From NCBI RefSeq assembly GCF_019511375.1, contig NZ_JAEUAO010000002.1:682001-746000 (forward strand): a stretch of DNA of 64,000 nucleotides, in the 5' to 3' direction. The DNA is from Rhizobium herbae. GTDB taxonomy: Bacteria; Pseudomonadota; Alphaproteobacteria; Rhizobiales; Rhizobiaceae. A model generated the notes under the pieces. It made no database searches. It was not told the DNA's origin and saw only the letters and a program-made list of their open reading frames with translations. A program made the position numbers and the translations under genes. Of the stretch, positions 33,631 through 43,558 are shown piece by piece; the stretch's first letter is position 1, and the number at the start of each line of letters is the position of its first letter.

Positions 33631-35022
33631 ATGCGCAAAAGCGTTCTGAATGCCCTCGGGCAACCCCTGTTCTACAGCGATAGCTCCACCGCGTTTTTTT
33701 CAGCGACTGGCTCCGGCCCGATCCTCTATGGAACTGCCGGGCATGATTCCATGTGGGGCGACAGCTCCGTCAACGTGACCATGATCGGCGGCACGGGCGA
33801 CGACATCTACTACCTTTATTCGTCGATCAACCGTGCCCAGGAGGCTGCCAACCAGGGCATAGACACGATCAGTACCTGGATGAGCTACACCTTGCCGGAG
33901 AACTTCGAAAACCTGACGGTCACCGGCAATCTGCGCTATGCGTTCGGCAATTCGGCCGACAACATCATCAAGGGCGCATCCGGGCGGCAGACGCTGGACG
34001 GCCTCGGTGGCAATGATGTGCTGACCGGTGGGACCGGTGCCGACACCTTCATCTTTACCAAGGGCAATGGCAGCGACCTGATCACCGATCTCGGCACGGA
34101 CGACATCGTCCGGCTGAAGAACTACTCGCTCACGTCCTTCGACCAGCTTCTCGACAGCATAACGCAGGAAGGCGCCAATCTCAGGCTCGATCTCGGGGGC
34201 GGGGAAAGCCTGGTCTTCGCCAACAAGTCAATCGGCGATCTCCATGCCGGCCAATTCGAACTGAGCCTTGATCGCTCCGCTCTCACCCAGAGCTTTGGCG
34301 ACGATTTCAACACGCTCCAACTCTACGATGGCACGACCGGGGTCTGGGAAGCGAAATACTGGTGGGCGCCGGAAAAAGGCGCTACGTTGCCTGGAAATGG
34401 CGAACTTCAGTGGTACATCAATCCATCCTACGCCCCGACCGCTAGCGCCAACCCCTTTTCCATCAACAACGGCGTTCTGACGATTACGGCCAAAAAGACG
34501 CCGGACTCGATCAGTGCCGAGGTCAATGGCTATGACTACACTTCCGGCATGCTGACGACGCACGCGTCCTTTGCCCAGACCTACGGCTACTTCGAAATGC
34601 GTGCCGACATGCCCGACGACCAGGGCGCTTGGCCGGCCTTCTGGCTGCTCCCCGAAGACGGGTCCTGGCCGCCGGAGCTCGATGTCGTGGAAATGCGCGG
34701 ACAGGATCCGAACACGGTGCATGTCACCGTGCATTCGAACGAGACGGGGAAACAGACCTCCGTCACGAGCCCTGTCAGCGTCGCCAGCACCGAAGGGTTT
34801 CACACCTACGGCGTGTTGTGGCAGGAAGACGAGATTGTCTGGTACTTCGATGACGTCGCCGTTGCGCGCGCCGATACGCCATCAGACATGCACGAGCCGA
34901 TGTACATGCTCGTCAACCTGGCCGTCGGCGGCACAGCCGGCACGCCTGACGAGGATTTCGCCGATGGTTCTCAGATGAAGATCGACTACATTCGCGCCTA
35001 CACACTTGACGATCTGGCGTAG
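33631..35022 (+). CDS. exsH: ExsH-like secreted endo-beta-glycanase (RTX repeats plus GH16)
   Basis: The 463-residue protein has an N-terminal third with RTX calcium-binding repeats (GTAGHDSMWGD, GGTGDDIYY, GLGGNDVLTGGTGADTFIF) and no Sec signal, as expected of a type I secreted protein. The C-terminal two thirds is a glycoside hydrolase 16 domain with catalytic residues Glu349, Asp351 and Glu354 in ELDVVE. In Sinorhizobium, ExsH and ExoK cleave nascent succinoglycan. GGAG precedes the ATG. The secretion genes (prsDE type) are not in the window. Confidence 0.85.
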   Translation: MRKSVLNALGQPLFYSDSSTAFFSATGSGPILYGTAGHDSMWGDSSVNVTMIGGTGDDIYYLYSSINRAQEAANQGIDTISTWMSYTLPENFENLTVTGNLRYAFGNSADNIIKGASGRQTLDGLGGNDVLTGGTGADTFIFTKGNGSDLITDLGTDDIVRLKNYSLTSFDQLLDSITQEGANLRLDLGGGESLVFANKSIGDLHAGQFELSLDRSALTQSFGDDFNTLQLYDGTTGVWEAKYWWAPEKGATLPGNGELQWYINPSYAPTASANPFSINNGVLTITAKKTPDSISAEVNGYDYTSGMLTTHASFAQTYGYFEMRADMPDDQGAWPAFWLLPEDGSWPPELDVVEMRGQDPNTVHVTVHSNETGKQTSVTSPVSVASTEGFHTYGVLWQEDEIVWYFDDVAVARADTPSDMHEPMYMLVNLAVGGTAGTPDEDFADGSQMKIDYIRAYTLDDLA

Positions 35023-35176
35023 TCCCAGCCAACTCGAAGACCGCCGCGGCGCCTGTCTTGACAGGCTGCTGTGCGGTTATTCCCCGCGGCCCAAACCGCT
35101 CGCCCACTGGTAGCCATCTTCAGGCTCGAGCCAGCCTGAAGGAGACACGTTGTAGTAACCGACGTGACCGCAGAGA

Positions 35177-37513
35177 TCACCGGGCCGGCTTCAACGGCTG
35201 TTCGATGTAATATTTCTCGTAGTTCTTGCGATATTTCTCGGCCGCACCGAAATCGCTGTATTTGCCGAGCTCATCCATGTCGGTCTTGTTCAGCATCACG
35301 CCGAGGATCTTGGCGTTGAACGGCGGATCGGATTGCAGCACGTCCCTGACCAGCCGGGACGGGGTCTTGCCCCATTCAATGACCATCAGAAAGCCGTCGG
35401 CAAAGGGCGAAAAGGCCTTGGCGTCGATGACCGGTGCCAGGGGCGCGAGATCGACGATGATATAGTCGAAGGCCTTGCGTGCATTGGCGATAAGCGACTC
35501 CATGCCCGGTGAGGCCAGCAGTTCGTTGGTGTGATAAAGTTGTTCGCGCGGGGCAACCGGCAGGATCGCCAGCCGCGTCTGCGGATCGACCCGCAGACCT
35601 GCCGTCCACTCGCTCTCGCCAAGCACGGCTTCCAGCAGGCCTGTCTTCGGCGCCGGGGAAATCATCCGGCTGATTGCCGGGTTCCTGAGGTCCGCGTCGA
35701 TCAACAGCGTTCGTTTGCCGCTGGCTGCAAGCAGCCCGGCAAAGTTCGCGGCAATCGTCGATTTTCCTTCGCCCGGCAAGGCCGAGACAATGCCGATTAC
35801 GCGGTTCGGCCGGCCCTGCAGCATGACATCGCTGGCAAGTTTGGCATTACGCAGCGTTTCGGCAAAGGCCGAGCGTGGGGATTCGATGGCAATCCGGGTC
35901 ATGCGCGTCAGGGGAATTTCGGTTTCCGGCTCGGGTTTGGAGATGTCCTCCTTCGCAAGGCGGCTGCGCGTCTTGTCCCAAAGGCTGGCGGTCTTCTTCC
36001 CGATCAGCGGCAGATAACCGAGAGACTTGTGTCCGAGGATTGAGCGGACTTCTTCCTCCAGGCGGAAAAAACGCTCGCGGAATTCCTGGACGCCTGCAAT
36101 TGCGGCACCGATCATGAAGCCGAGGACGATGGAAAGCGCAAGAACCATCGTCTTCTTCGGGCTGGACGGCGCCGTGGGAACGCCGGCTTCCGAGATGACG
36201 CGGGCTTTGGCGATGGGGAAGGAACGCTGCTGCGCGGCTTCCTCGTAGCGGCCGAGATAGGATTCATAAAGCGTCTTGAGTGCCGTCGCCCGCTGTTCCA
36301 GTTCGCGAAGGTTGACCAGCGACCTGTTGGCTTCCGAGTTGTTGCCGACGACACCTTCGATGCTTTGGCGCAGCGACGCCTCGCGGGACTTCGCCACTTC
36401 GAATTCGTTACGGTAGCTTGCGGTAATCTGCTCCAGTTCCCGGAAGATCTGGCCGGCAAGCCCCGCCTTTTCGGTCCGGAGGCTTACAGCCTGAGGATGA
36501 TCGGCGCCGAAGTTCTGGGTAACGGCCTGCTCGCGCTTGGTGACGGCCAGATAGCGGGTCCGCAAATCCTGGATGACCGTGTTGTCGGTCTCCTTGGAAG
36601 AAATCGTTGCATTGTTGACGGCATTGTCGGGACCCTGATCGACAATCGACTTGAACTGATTGTAGCGGGCAGACGCGCTTGCGGTGTCTGCCTGCGCAAC
36701 GATCAGCTGGCTGTTGAGGTCGGAAAGCTGCTGTTCCGACATCAATTCACCCCGTGCCGAGGTCAGGCCATGTTCGGTCTTGAATTTTTCCGCTTCCAGC
36801 GAGGCTGCCTGGGCGCGCTGGCGAAGGTCGGTGAGGCGCTCCTGCAGCCAGACCGAGGCGCGTTCGGTGGCATCGAAGTTGGCGTTCAGCTGATCGGTCA
36901 GGTAAGCGTTCGCATAAGCCCTGGTGATTCTTGCGGCGAGCTGCGGGTCGGTCGATCTAAAGGAGAGCGCGACGACCGAGCTTCGAGCCACCCGCTCGAC
37001 CGTTATCGCCTGCTGGATATAGGCGGCGGCGGTCTCGCGTTTGCTGTTGCGCACCGCGGCTTCGGAAATCTCGGGTGTGCCGTCGAAGATACCGATCATG
37101 GATCTGATTGTCGATTTCAGCATCGATATCAGCGATTGCGGCGGGTTGAGAATGGTTTCGTTTTCCCAAAGCTTCTCCGCATCGGCTACGCGCAGGGCAA
37201 GTTCGCCCGATTTCAGAATTTCGACGGCGCTGGAGATCTGCGTGTCGGCCTGCTGCGTGCTCTGCGGCGAAGGCGCTTCTTCCGCATATTTGGACAGGTT
37301 GTCGTCGAGCAGGATCTGCGTCTGCGACGTGTAGACCGGTGTCGCCGTCAGGAGGTAGAGCGCCCCGAGCAGAAAGCACACGATAACGCAAACGGCCACG
37401 ACCCTTGACCGCCGTGCCGCAATCGCGGTCAGCCGGTTCAAATCGATGAACGCATCGGCATCATCGCTTCGCAGCGATGGAACAGTGTTCAACGGTAGGG
37501 GTCTTTGGTTCAT
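35177..37513 (-). CDS. exoP: ExoP, polysaccharide co-polymerase with tyrosine-kinase domain
   Basis: The 778-residue protein has an N-terminal Wzz chain-length domain with TM1 at about 37-57 and TM2 at about 450-470, with a long periplasmic coiled coil between. A cytoplasmic BY-kinase domain follows, with Walker A ALPGEGKST (about residue 577) and LLIDADLRNP. The tail is Tyr-rich (YSDFGAAEKYRKNYEKYYIE) for autophosphorylation. It controls succinoglycan chain length and export. I chose the ATG at 37513 (GGAG upstream); a GTG at 37552 would extend it across an inverted repeat. Confidence 0.93.
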   Translation of the reverse strand: MNQRPLPLNTVPSLRSDDADAFIDLNRLTAIAARRSRVVAVCVIVCFLLGALYLLTATPVYTSQTQILLDDNLSKYAEEAPSPQSTQQADTQISSAVEILKSGELALRVADAEKLWENETILNPPQSLISMLKSTIRSMIGIFDGTPEISEAAVRNSKRETAAAYIQQAITVERVARSSVVALSFRSTDPQLAARITRAYANAYLTDQLNANFDATERASVWLQERLTDLRQRAQAASLEAEKFKTEHGLTSARGELMSEQQLSDLNSQLIVAQADTASASARYNQFKSIVDQGPDNAVNNATISSKETDNTVIQDLRTRYLAVTKREQAVTQNFGADHPQAVSLRTEKAGLAGQIFRELEQITASYRNEFEVAKSREASLRQSIEGVVGNNSEANRSLVNLRELEQRATALKTLYESYLGRYEEAAQQRSFPIAKARVISEAGVPTAPSSPKKTMVLALSIVLGFMIGAAIAGVQEFRERFFRLEEEVRSILGHKSLGYLPLIGKKTASLWDKTRSRLAKEDISKPEPETEIPLTRMTRIAIESPRSAFAETLRNAKLASDVMLQGRPNRVIGIVSALPGEGKSTIAANFAGLLAASGKRTLLIDADLRNPAISRMISPAPKTGLLEAVLGESEWTAGLRVDPQTRLAILPVAPREQLYHTNELLASPGMESLIANARKAFDYIIVDLAPLAPVIDAKAFSPFADGFLMVIEWGKTPSRLVRDVLQSDPPFNAKILGVMLNKTDMDELGKYSDFGAAEKYRKNYEKYYIEQPLKPAR

Positions 37514-37547
37514 GAGCCGCTTTGTCTCCGGATGCTTTTCTTCATAT

Positions 37548-37604
37548 CTCACCCCTAAATCACGTCAGGGGTGAGACCAGATTCTCCATCGGCGCTAAGC
37601 GCCG
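37548..37604 (-). other. Inverted repeats in the exoN-exoP gap
   Basis: A perfect 9-bp repeat, CTCACCCCT (37548-37556) with AGGGGTGAG (37567-37575), and a 7-1-7 palindrome, CGGCGCT-A-AGCGCCG (37590-37604), lie in the 107 bp between exoN and exoP. They could be RNA hairpins tuning exoP expression, or operator sites. Confidence 0.6.
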
Positions 37605-37620
37605 GAAAATAGACGCTTTT

Positions 37621-38526
37621 TTATGCCGCCTGAATCGCCTGTTGGTGCGAAAGCACCATCTCGCGAACGGATTCAAACACGAGATTGCCGATGTCGGCAC
37701 GCGCCAGCGCAAAGGCGACGTTGGCCTCGATGAAGCCCTGCTTGGAGCCGCAATCGAAAGTCCGGCCTTCGTAAGGATGGGCGTGGAAGGGCTGGGTGAC
37801 CGAAAGACGCAGCATGCCGTCCGTCAACTGGATCTCGTTGCCGGCGCCGCGCTGCTGGTGCGCGAGGATGGAGAAGATTTCCGGCTGAAGGATGTAACGG
37901 CCGTTCAGGTAGTAGGTCGACGGCGCCTCCGACACACGCGGCTTTTCGACCATCTGCGTGACTTCGAACCCATGCCGGGTCTTTGCGCCCATGCCGACAA
38001 TGCCGTATTTCGAGGTTTCCTCGGGCGCGCATTCCTCGACGGCGACGACATTGCCGCCGACCTCGTTGTAGAGATCCATAAGGCCGGCCATACAGCCGCG
38101 TGCGCCATAGGAGATCATGTCGGGCAAAAGCAGAGCGAAAGGTTCGTCGCCGATCAGGTCGCGGGCGCACCACACAGCATGGCCAAGACCAAGCGGTGCC
38201 TGCTGGCGTGTGAAGCTGACCGAGCCTGCGGTAGGCAGCATGCGCGCGAGTTCGGAAATCTGCGCATCCTTGCCCGATCGGGTCAGCGATGAAATCAGCT
38301 CGGGCACATCGTCAAAGTGATCCTCGATCGCCTGCTTGTTTCGGCCCGTCACGAAAACAATGTGCTCGATGCCTGCCTGCATCGCTTCTTCGACCGCATA
38401 TTGCACAACGGGCCGGTCGACGATGGTCAGCATTTCCTTCGGCATCGCCTTGGTTGCAGGCAGAAACCGCGTGCCGTTCCCGGCGACGGGAATAACGGCT
38501 TTGCGAACGGATTTGACAGGAGCCAT
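37621..38526 (-). CDS. exoN: ExoN, UTP-glucose-1-phosphate uridylyltransferase
   Basis: The 301-residue GalU/ExoN enzyme makes UDP-glucose from UTP and glucose-1-phosphate. The nucleotide-binding start is [23 protein letters not shown]; further motifs are [31 protein letters not shown] and [13 protein letters not shown]. It lies four bases downstream of exoO in the exo operon and supplies sugar donor for the repeat unit. Confidence 0.93.
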   Translation of the reverse strand: MAPVKSVRKAVIPVAGNGTRFLPATKAMPKEMLTIVDRPVVQYAVEEAMQAGIEHIVFVTGRNKQAIEDHFDDVPELISSLTRSGKDAQISELARMLPTAGSVSFTRQQAPLGLGHAVWCARDLIGDEPFALLLPDMISYGARGCMAGLMDLYNEVGGNVVAVEECAPEETSKYGIVGMGAKTRHGFEVTQMVEKPRVSEAPSTYYLNGRYILQPEIFSILAHQQRGAGNEIQLTDGMLRLSVTQPFHAHPYEGRTFDCGSKQGFIEANVAFALARADIGNLVFESVREMVLSHQQAIQAA

Positions 38527-38530
38527 GGAA

Positions 38531-39547
38531 CTATCCTTTGCTTTTGTGCGGGGTGTTGCCCGGGGTGGTTCTATTCATCGTCTTCGGCGAAATGCCCAAG
38601 CGGCGAATTGCATTGAGCGGCGCCATCAGGCGCCGCAATCTGACGGCGATCGGCATTCGCAGATGGCGAATGGCTGCCGGATTCCGCCACGCGGTTCTCA
38701 CCGCGCCGGAAAGGGACCGGGCCTTGATCTGATCGACCAGGATGATGAACGACCGTGCGTCTTCGATGCTGCGGTGACGCCGCGTCTGGGCGGCCATCGA
38801 TGCCTCGTCCAGCCGATGGGTTTTCAGAAACGCGGCATCGGCAGCCAGCATCGCGTCCACCTGGTGCAGTTTCAGCACCCGGGAGATGGAGCCGGTTCTG
38901 ATGTAATAGGTATAGCCGGCGCTCGGCTCGACGGCGCAGCGGCCGCCCTTGGCAAGCGCTGACGCCAGGAGCAGATAGTCCTCGCCGATCGGCAAGGTCT
39001 CGTCGAAGCGCAAGGCGTGCTGTTCCAGGAAGCGGCGCTCGAAGATCGGCTTCATGTAGCCATAATTGTGCTCGGACTGAAACAGCACGTTCGATCCGAT
39101 GAAGGCCGGAAGCGTCAGCGTCCCTAGTTTGGAAAGCTCGGCCTCCTCAAACATCCTCTTCGTTTCCCCGTCGAGCGTAATGACATCGAGATTGTCGACG
39201 ACGATCTGCGCGTCGGCACGCTTTGCCCGCGCGATCATCCGCGCCGTGCGGCCGGGGGAAATTGCATCGTCGGAATCGAGGATCACGATCCAGTCTCCGC
39301 GTGCGGCCTCAAGCCCGGCATTGCGCGCGCCGCCAGGCCCGCGGTTCTGCTCGAGCCGGATCAGCCGCACGCGCGGATCGGTGTAGGCATCGACGATCTC
39401 GGCCGTGTCGTCCGGCGAGCAATCATCGATGACGATGACTTCGACGCTGACGCCGGTTTGGGCCAGCGCGCTGTCGATGGCACGTTCGATCGTATCGCGC
39501 GACTTGAACGCAGCCAGAATGAATGACGCTTGCGGATGATGTTCCAT
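38531..39547 (-). CDS. exoO: ExoO, succinoglycan glucosyltransferase
   Basis: The 338-residue GT2 enzyme has [28 protein letters not shown], the metal-binding [10 protein letters not shown] and the acceptor-side [15 protein letters not shown]. ExoO adds the fifth sugar by a beta-1,6 link in Sinorhizobium. Its ATG overlaps the exoM stop by one base. The basic C-terminus ([16 protein letters not shown]) may touch the membrane. The name rests on cluster position as well as similarity. Confidence 0.88.
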   Translation of the reverse strand: MEHHPQASFILAAFKSRDTIERAIDSALAQTGVSVEVIVIDDCSPDDTAEIVDAYTDPRVRLIRLEQNRGPGGARNAGLEAARGDWIVILDSDDAISPGRTARMIARAKRADAQIVVDNLDVITLDGETKRMFEEAELSKLGTLTLPAFIGSNVLFQSEHNYGYMKPIFERRFLEQHALRFDETLPIGEDYLLLASALAKGGRCAVEPSAGYTYYIRTGSISRVLKLHQVDAMLAADAAFLKTHRLDEASMAAQTRRHRSIEDARSFIILVDQIKARSLSGAVRTAWRNPAAIRHLRMPIAVRLRRLMAPLNAIRRLGISPKTMNRTTPGNTPHKSKG

Positions 39548-40494
39548 CAGGACGAACTGACCTCCGCGACGCCGTATTGCTCGATTTCCCGCACGCCGAG
39601 GAGCCCGGTGACAACGCCGGCATGCAGCGAGGCGCGCAGGATATATTGGTTCCGGCGAACCGGAGAGAAGAGGAAGAACGCGCCGGTGAGCCCACAGTAA
39701 CCGCTCTTGGCTGCGGCAAGGGCTAATTGGCGCAACTTGCCCGCCAGTCCGGATCCCGCCTCGATCAGGCGGCCATGCGTCTGGCCGAAGCGGAATTTCC
39801 GCTTGGCGAGCCACGAAAAGGCCGCCCGCTTGGCCGGCACCGGCTCCTGAACCCAGGCCGCCGGCGCGTAGGCGATCTTGCCGCCCATCCGGTGCATCTG
39901 CGTGAAGAACTCCGTGTCCTCGCCGCCGCTGCGGCCGAGAGCGAGGCTGAAGCGGCGTCCTGCGAGTGATGGCGCTGCGAGACGCAGGAGTGCGTTACAG
40001 GTGTAACCGGTGATGATCCGGTCGCCGACCCAGACCGGAAAGGTCGAATGGAAATCGCCCCGGCGCATCCAGCGCGGCGCGTCCTCTCCGTAAATGGCCT
40101 GCACGGGTCCGAGGACCACATCCGCCTGGGTTGCTTCCGCCGTTTCCATCAGCCGGATGATCCAGTCTTCGCTGGCCGTCTCATCGTCGTCGATGAAGGC
40201 GAGGAAATCGCCAGCGGCATTGTCGAGGCAGGCATTGCGGGCAATCGAGATGTTAGAGGATGGGCAGTGCACATAGACGATCTCGTGCGGAACCACGGCG
40301 CGCAGGGCGTTCACCCGCCCTTGCGCGCTTGGGACATCGTCATTGTCAGCCACGATGATGCGAATTTCCGCACCCTCGGGCACTGCGATCGCAGCCAGCG
40401 ACCGCAGGGTCTGCTCAAGCTCCTCCCGCCGATAGGTGCATACACCGATATCGATGCGGGTAGGGGGCCCTTTCCGGTCCATCTGTAATGTCAT
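39547..40494 (-). CDS. exoM: ExoM, succinoglycan beta-1,4-glucosyltransferase
   Basis: The 315-residue GT2 protein has IGVCTYRREELEQTLRSL, IIVADNDD, NISIARNACLDNAAGDFLAFIDDDE and GGEDTEFFTQMHRMGG. A hydrophobic C-terminal part is membrane-associated. ExoM adds the fourth sugar to the lipid-linked intermediate. Its ATG overlaps the exoA stop by 4 bp. Confidence 0.9.
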   Translation of the reverse strand: MTLQMDRKGPPTRIDIGVCTYRREELEQTLRSLAAIAVPEGAEIRIIVADNDDVPSAQGRVNALRAVVPHEIVYVHCPSSNISIARNACLDNAAGDFLAFIDDDETASEDWIIRLMETAEATQADVVLGPVQAIYGEDAPRWMRRGDFHSTFPVWVGDRIITGYTCNALLRLAAPSLAGRRFSLALGRSGGEDTEFFTQMHRMGGKIAYAPAAWVQEPVPAKRAAFSWLAKRKFRFGQTHGRLIEAGSGLAGKLRQLALAAAKSGYCGLTGAFFLFSPVRRNQYILRASLHAGVVTGLLGVREIEQYGVAEVSSS

Positions 40495-41489
40495 GAGGCG
40501 ATCCGTCTGTTGCGGATGTCGAGAAGCTCACGCCAGAAGCCGGCCGACCAGGCGAAATGCATCACCATGGCGGAAACGGCAGCGAGCGGCCCATAGGGAT
40601 TTTTCTGACCCAGCGCCATCCAGGCGCCATAGCCAAGGCAAGCGACGGCCCACAGAGCGAAGGGAATGGCAGCGGCCCAATTGATCACGGCAAGCAGGGC
40701 GCCGGCGGCGACCGGCACGACGGCAAGCGGCAGCATCTGACGGATGCTCGGCATGGCGCGATGCTTGAGAAAGTTCTTGGCTCGGCCGCGGCCGTAACCG
40801 AAATACTGGCGGAACAGCGTCCCGGCCGTGCTGCGCGGATAGTAGATCATGCTCGTCTTGTCGGTCATCCAGATTCGATATCCAGCCTTGTGCAGGCGGT
40901 AGTCGAATTCCGCGTCCTCATTATGGCTGAACATTTCGTCATACCCACCGACCGCCTGAAAGGCTGAAATTCGCATCAGCGCATGATGCCCGTGATCCGC
41001 CCAGTGACCGGCCGCGCCGGTGCGGTGTTTCGAGCCGCCATTGCCGAGCTTGGAGTTCTGCGCAAAGGCGGTGGCTTTCTGGAACGTGCTGATGCCCACC
41101 GTCTTCATGGCGACCACCACGGAATCGGCGCCGGTCGTGATCGCCTCGTCCATCAGGCGCTGGCAATAATCCGCCGGATACTCGCCGTGCGCATCGATGC
41201 GGATCATGTAGTCGTAATTCGCACCCAGCGTCGCGACCGCGAGGTTGACGGCGGCGCTTTGGATTTTCTTCGGGTTGTCGAGCAGCATGACCTTCGGGTT
41301 GACGTCCGCGATCCGCTGGACGATGTCGCGGGTGCCGTCGGTGCTGCCACCATCGACCACGACAAGATCGGCGCCGAGGTCCTGCATGGCGCCTGCGAGC
41401 TTGGCGATCAGAGCTTCGATGTACTTGGCCTCGTTGAGGCAGGGGATAACGATCAGGCTACGGCCATGGTTCAAATTGTGGGCATTCAT
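40491..41489 (-). CDS. exoA: ExoA, succinoglycan beta-1,3-glucosyltransferase
   Basis: The 332-residue GT2 enzyme has IVIPCLNEAKYIEALIAKL, LVVVDGGSTDGT, MIRIDAHGEYPADY, HNEDAEFDYRLHKAGYRIW and a C-terminal pair of membrane helices. ExoA adds the second sugar (first glucose) to the galactose primer. It overlaps exoL and exoM by 4 bp each, so the block is translationally coupled. Confidence 0.92.
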   Translation of the reverse strand: MNAHNLNHGRSLIVIPCLNEAKYIEALIAKLAGAMQDLGADLVVVDGGSTDGTRDIVQRIADVNPKVMLLDNPKKIQSAAVNLAVATLGANYDYMIRIDAHGEYPADYCQRLMDEAITTGADSVVVAMKTVGISTFQKATAFAQNSKLGNGGSKHRTGAAGHWADHGHHALMRISAFQAVGGYDEMFSHNEDAEFDYRLHKAGYRIWMTDKTSMIYYPRSTAGTLFRQYFGYGRGRAKNFLKHRAMPSIRQMLPLAVVPVAAGALLAVINWAAAIPFALWAVACLGYGAWMALGQKNPYGPLAAVSAMVMHFAWSAGFWRELLDIRNRRIAS

Positions 41490-42685
41490 AGCAGTCCACC
41501 CTTATTGCTTTGCGTTTGGGAAGGCTCTTGCATCAATGCGGGATGGGCGTCGTTGGCGCGCAGGGCAGAGAGCCGGCTGACGAGCCGCTGGCAGTCAGCC
41601 TTGTTGAAAACCCAGCTCTCGGAGCCGGCGCTGGCAACGCGGTCAAATTCCATGAGGTACCGCGCTGGGCCCATGTCTGCCAGGAGGTGGGCAAGCGCGG
41701 CGTTTTCGGCACGATCCAGCAGCAGGCCGATGTGTTTTGCCGAGAGGAAACGGGCCGTCTCGGTGCCGCGCATGGCGATCGGGACGGCACCATGCCGGCA
41801 TCCCTCATAGAGCCGGTTCGGCAAAAGCCAGCTGGAATTCAGACCTTCTTCGAAGAAGTCGATACCCCAGGAGAAATGGACCTCATGGTAGATGTCGGCG
41901 AGATCCTCGGGGTTTTTATAGGAGCCGTGAAACGTCATGAAGGGTTCGTTTTTCACGAAGCCATCGAAATCGTCGAACTCGGAATAGGCCGGCCGGCCGC
42001 GGAGCACGATCTCGAACTTTCCGTTCATGGCGCGGGAGAATTCCGCGAGAAGCTTGAGCGATTTCTGACAGCGCAAGGCGCCGAACCAGCCGATTTTCCA
42101 GGGAGCGCCGGGCTCCGGCGGCCGGGGCAGGGGAGGTCTTTCTGCCGCGCCGTCACCCAGATCGATGACCTTGTTTTCCAGAAGCAGCGTCGGGGCTTTC
42201 AGTTGCGAAATCGGCCGGAAGTAATTCTCGATGAAGGCCGGCGAACTGGTTACCAGCAGGCTGACATTACGCCCGAGATACTGTTCGGCCGCGCGTAGCG
42301 TGCGCCCCGCGAAGTCCTTGCGCAGCAGGAGGCGGTGAATGTCCAGGCATTCGTAGACGATCGGAATGTTGCCGCCGAAAATCGCATTCGCCCTGTTCGC
42401 AAGCGCAAGCATTTCGAGATTGCGGGCGATAATGATGCCGGGCCTGCCCATCCCGCGGAGCTCGCCGCCAAGGACCATCACGGCTTTGGCCACTGCGGCG
42501 ATGCGCTGGGCAAACTTGCCGTCCTTGGTAATGCCAAGCTCGATGACGCCGGCGGCAGAAGGCGTGTCCGCGCCGCGCCGGAACCCCGCCACTGTCACCC
42601 TGGCGCCACCAGCTTCAAGCGTCAGCGTCCTGCGCCTGATCGCGGGATCCGCCACATCATGTGCCAGGTACAATACGTCCAGCAT
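41486..42685 (-). CDS. exoL: ExoL, succinoglycan beta-1,4-glucosyltransferase
   Basis: This 399-residue glycosyltransferase of GT-B appearance has LYLAHDVADPAIRRR, ECLDIHRLLL, WKIGWFGALRCQKSL and WGIDFFEEGLNSSWLLPNRLYEGCRHGAVPIA, as in rhizobial ExoL. It adds the third sugar. It is first in the block exoL-A-M-O-N. The 93-bp gap to exoK contains a perfect palindrome and probably a promoter. Confidence 0.9.
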   Translation of the reverse strand: MLDVLYLAHDVADPAIRRRTLTLEAGGARVTVAGFRRGADTPSAAGVIELGITKDGKFAQRIAAVAKAVMVLGGELRGMGRPGIIIARNLEMLALANRANAIFGGNIPIVYECLDIHRLLLRKDFAGRTLRAAEQYLGRNVSLLVTSSPAFIENYFRPISQLKAPTLLLENKVIDLGDGAAERPPLPRPPEPGAPWKIGWFGALRCQKSLKLLAEFSRAMNGKFEIVLRGRPAYSEFDDFDGFVKNEPFMTFHGSYKNPEDLADIYHEVHFSWGIDFFEEGLNSSWLLPNRLYEGCRHGAVPIAMRGTETARFLSAKHIGLLLDRAENAALAHLLADMGPARYLMEFDRVASAGSESWVFNKADCQRLVSRLSALRANDAHPALMQEPSQTQSNKGGLL

Positions 42686-42743
42686 GAAAACTTCCTGTTT
42701 TCCGCTCAGCCTGTGCCGAGTCTAGTTCAGTTTTTTGTGCGTC

Positions 42744-42759
42744 GCAACATGCATGTTGC
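42744..42759. promoter_or_regulatory. 16-bp perfect palindrome in the exoK-exoL gap
   Basis: GCAACATGCATGTTGC is a perfect 8+8 palindrome, 58 bp upstream of the exoL ATG. It is either a dimeric regulator site or a hairpin; no T run follows on the minus strand, so it is not a classical terminator. Confidence 0.5.
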
Positions 42760-42778
42760 AAACGCTAACAAGCCTCAA

Positions 42779-43558
42779 TCAAAGCTTGCAGGTGATGGAT
42801 TCCGGAAACTGGCATTTGTCACCAGGCGCGGTGAAGGCGAAGCGGTCGATCTGCATCGTCGCCGGTCCGTGGTAGTCGAACTTGCCCATCCAGTCGCTCA
42901 AGGTGTCGGTGCCCCAGAGGCTGAAGAAGATCTTCTGGGCGTTGACGGGGATTTTCGCGGGGTCGGTAACATCCTGCACCAGCGCCCCGTTGACGTAATA
43001 GCGTAGGCGGTCCCTTTCCCAGACAAAGGCGTAGTCGTTGAACGCAGCATTCGCGCCACCCTCGACATCGACCAGTTTCTCGTTGCCGCCCTTGGCTGAA
43101 ATATACTGGTTGACCTGCACCTTGCCGGTATCCTTGCCGAGGACTTCGAAGTCGATTTCGTCATGTGGCTTCTTGTCGGTCGGCCCGATATAGGTGAAGA
43201 AGGCGGAGTTCAGGCCGGAACCTTCAGCCGTCTTGATACGTGCCTCGTAGGTGCCGTAGCCGAAACGCTTCAGGGTCTGGATCTCGCCGCAGGCATAATC
43301 CCGCTTGCCGGCCTTGCGCTGTTCGAAGGTGAGTTCGAGCACGCCGTTTTGAACCGCCACCTGTTTCTTCGACCAGGTGCAGTTCTGGTGGGCCCCGTTG
43401 TCCCAGCCGTCGGAAATGTACCAGATCTTTCGATTGATCTTGTCGAAATTCTCGACAAAGGACGTCCCGATATTCGCCTCTTGCGCAAGGGTGGCCACGG
43501 GAAGGCCGGCGAGAAGAACGGCAAGGGTGGCCAGTGTTTTCCGGATCGGTTTTGTCAT
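42779..43558 (-). CDS. exoK: ExoK, endo-1,3-1,4-beta-glycanase (GH16)
   Basis: The 259-residue secreted GH16 enzyme has signal peptide MTKPIRKTLATLAVLLAGLPVATLAQ and catalytic residues Glu134, Asp136 and Glu138 in DEIDFEVLG. The substrate cleft includes FGYGTYEARIKTAEGSGLNSAFFTYIG. It cleaves succinoglycan during secretion. GAGGAA precedes the ATG. It overlaps exoH by 4 bp. Confidence 0.94.
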   Translation of the reverse strand: MTKPIRKTLATLAVLLAGLPVATLAQEANIGTSFVENFDKINRKIWYISDGWDNGAHQNCTWSKKQVAVQNGVLELTFEQRKAGKRDYACGEIQTLKRFGYGTYEARIKTAEGSGLNSAFFTYIGPTDKKPHDEIDFEVLGKDTGKVQVNQYISAKGGNEKLVDVEGGANAAFNDYAFVWERDRLRYYVNGALVQDVTDPAKIPVNAQKIFFSLWGTDTLSDWMGKFDYHGPATMQIDRFAFTAPGDKCQFPESITCKL

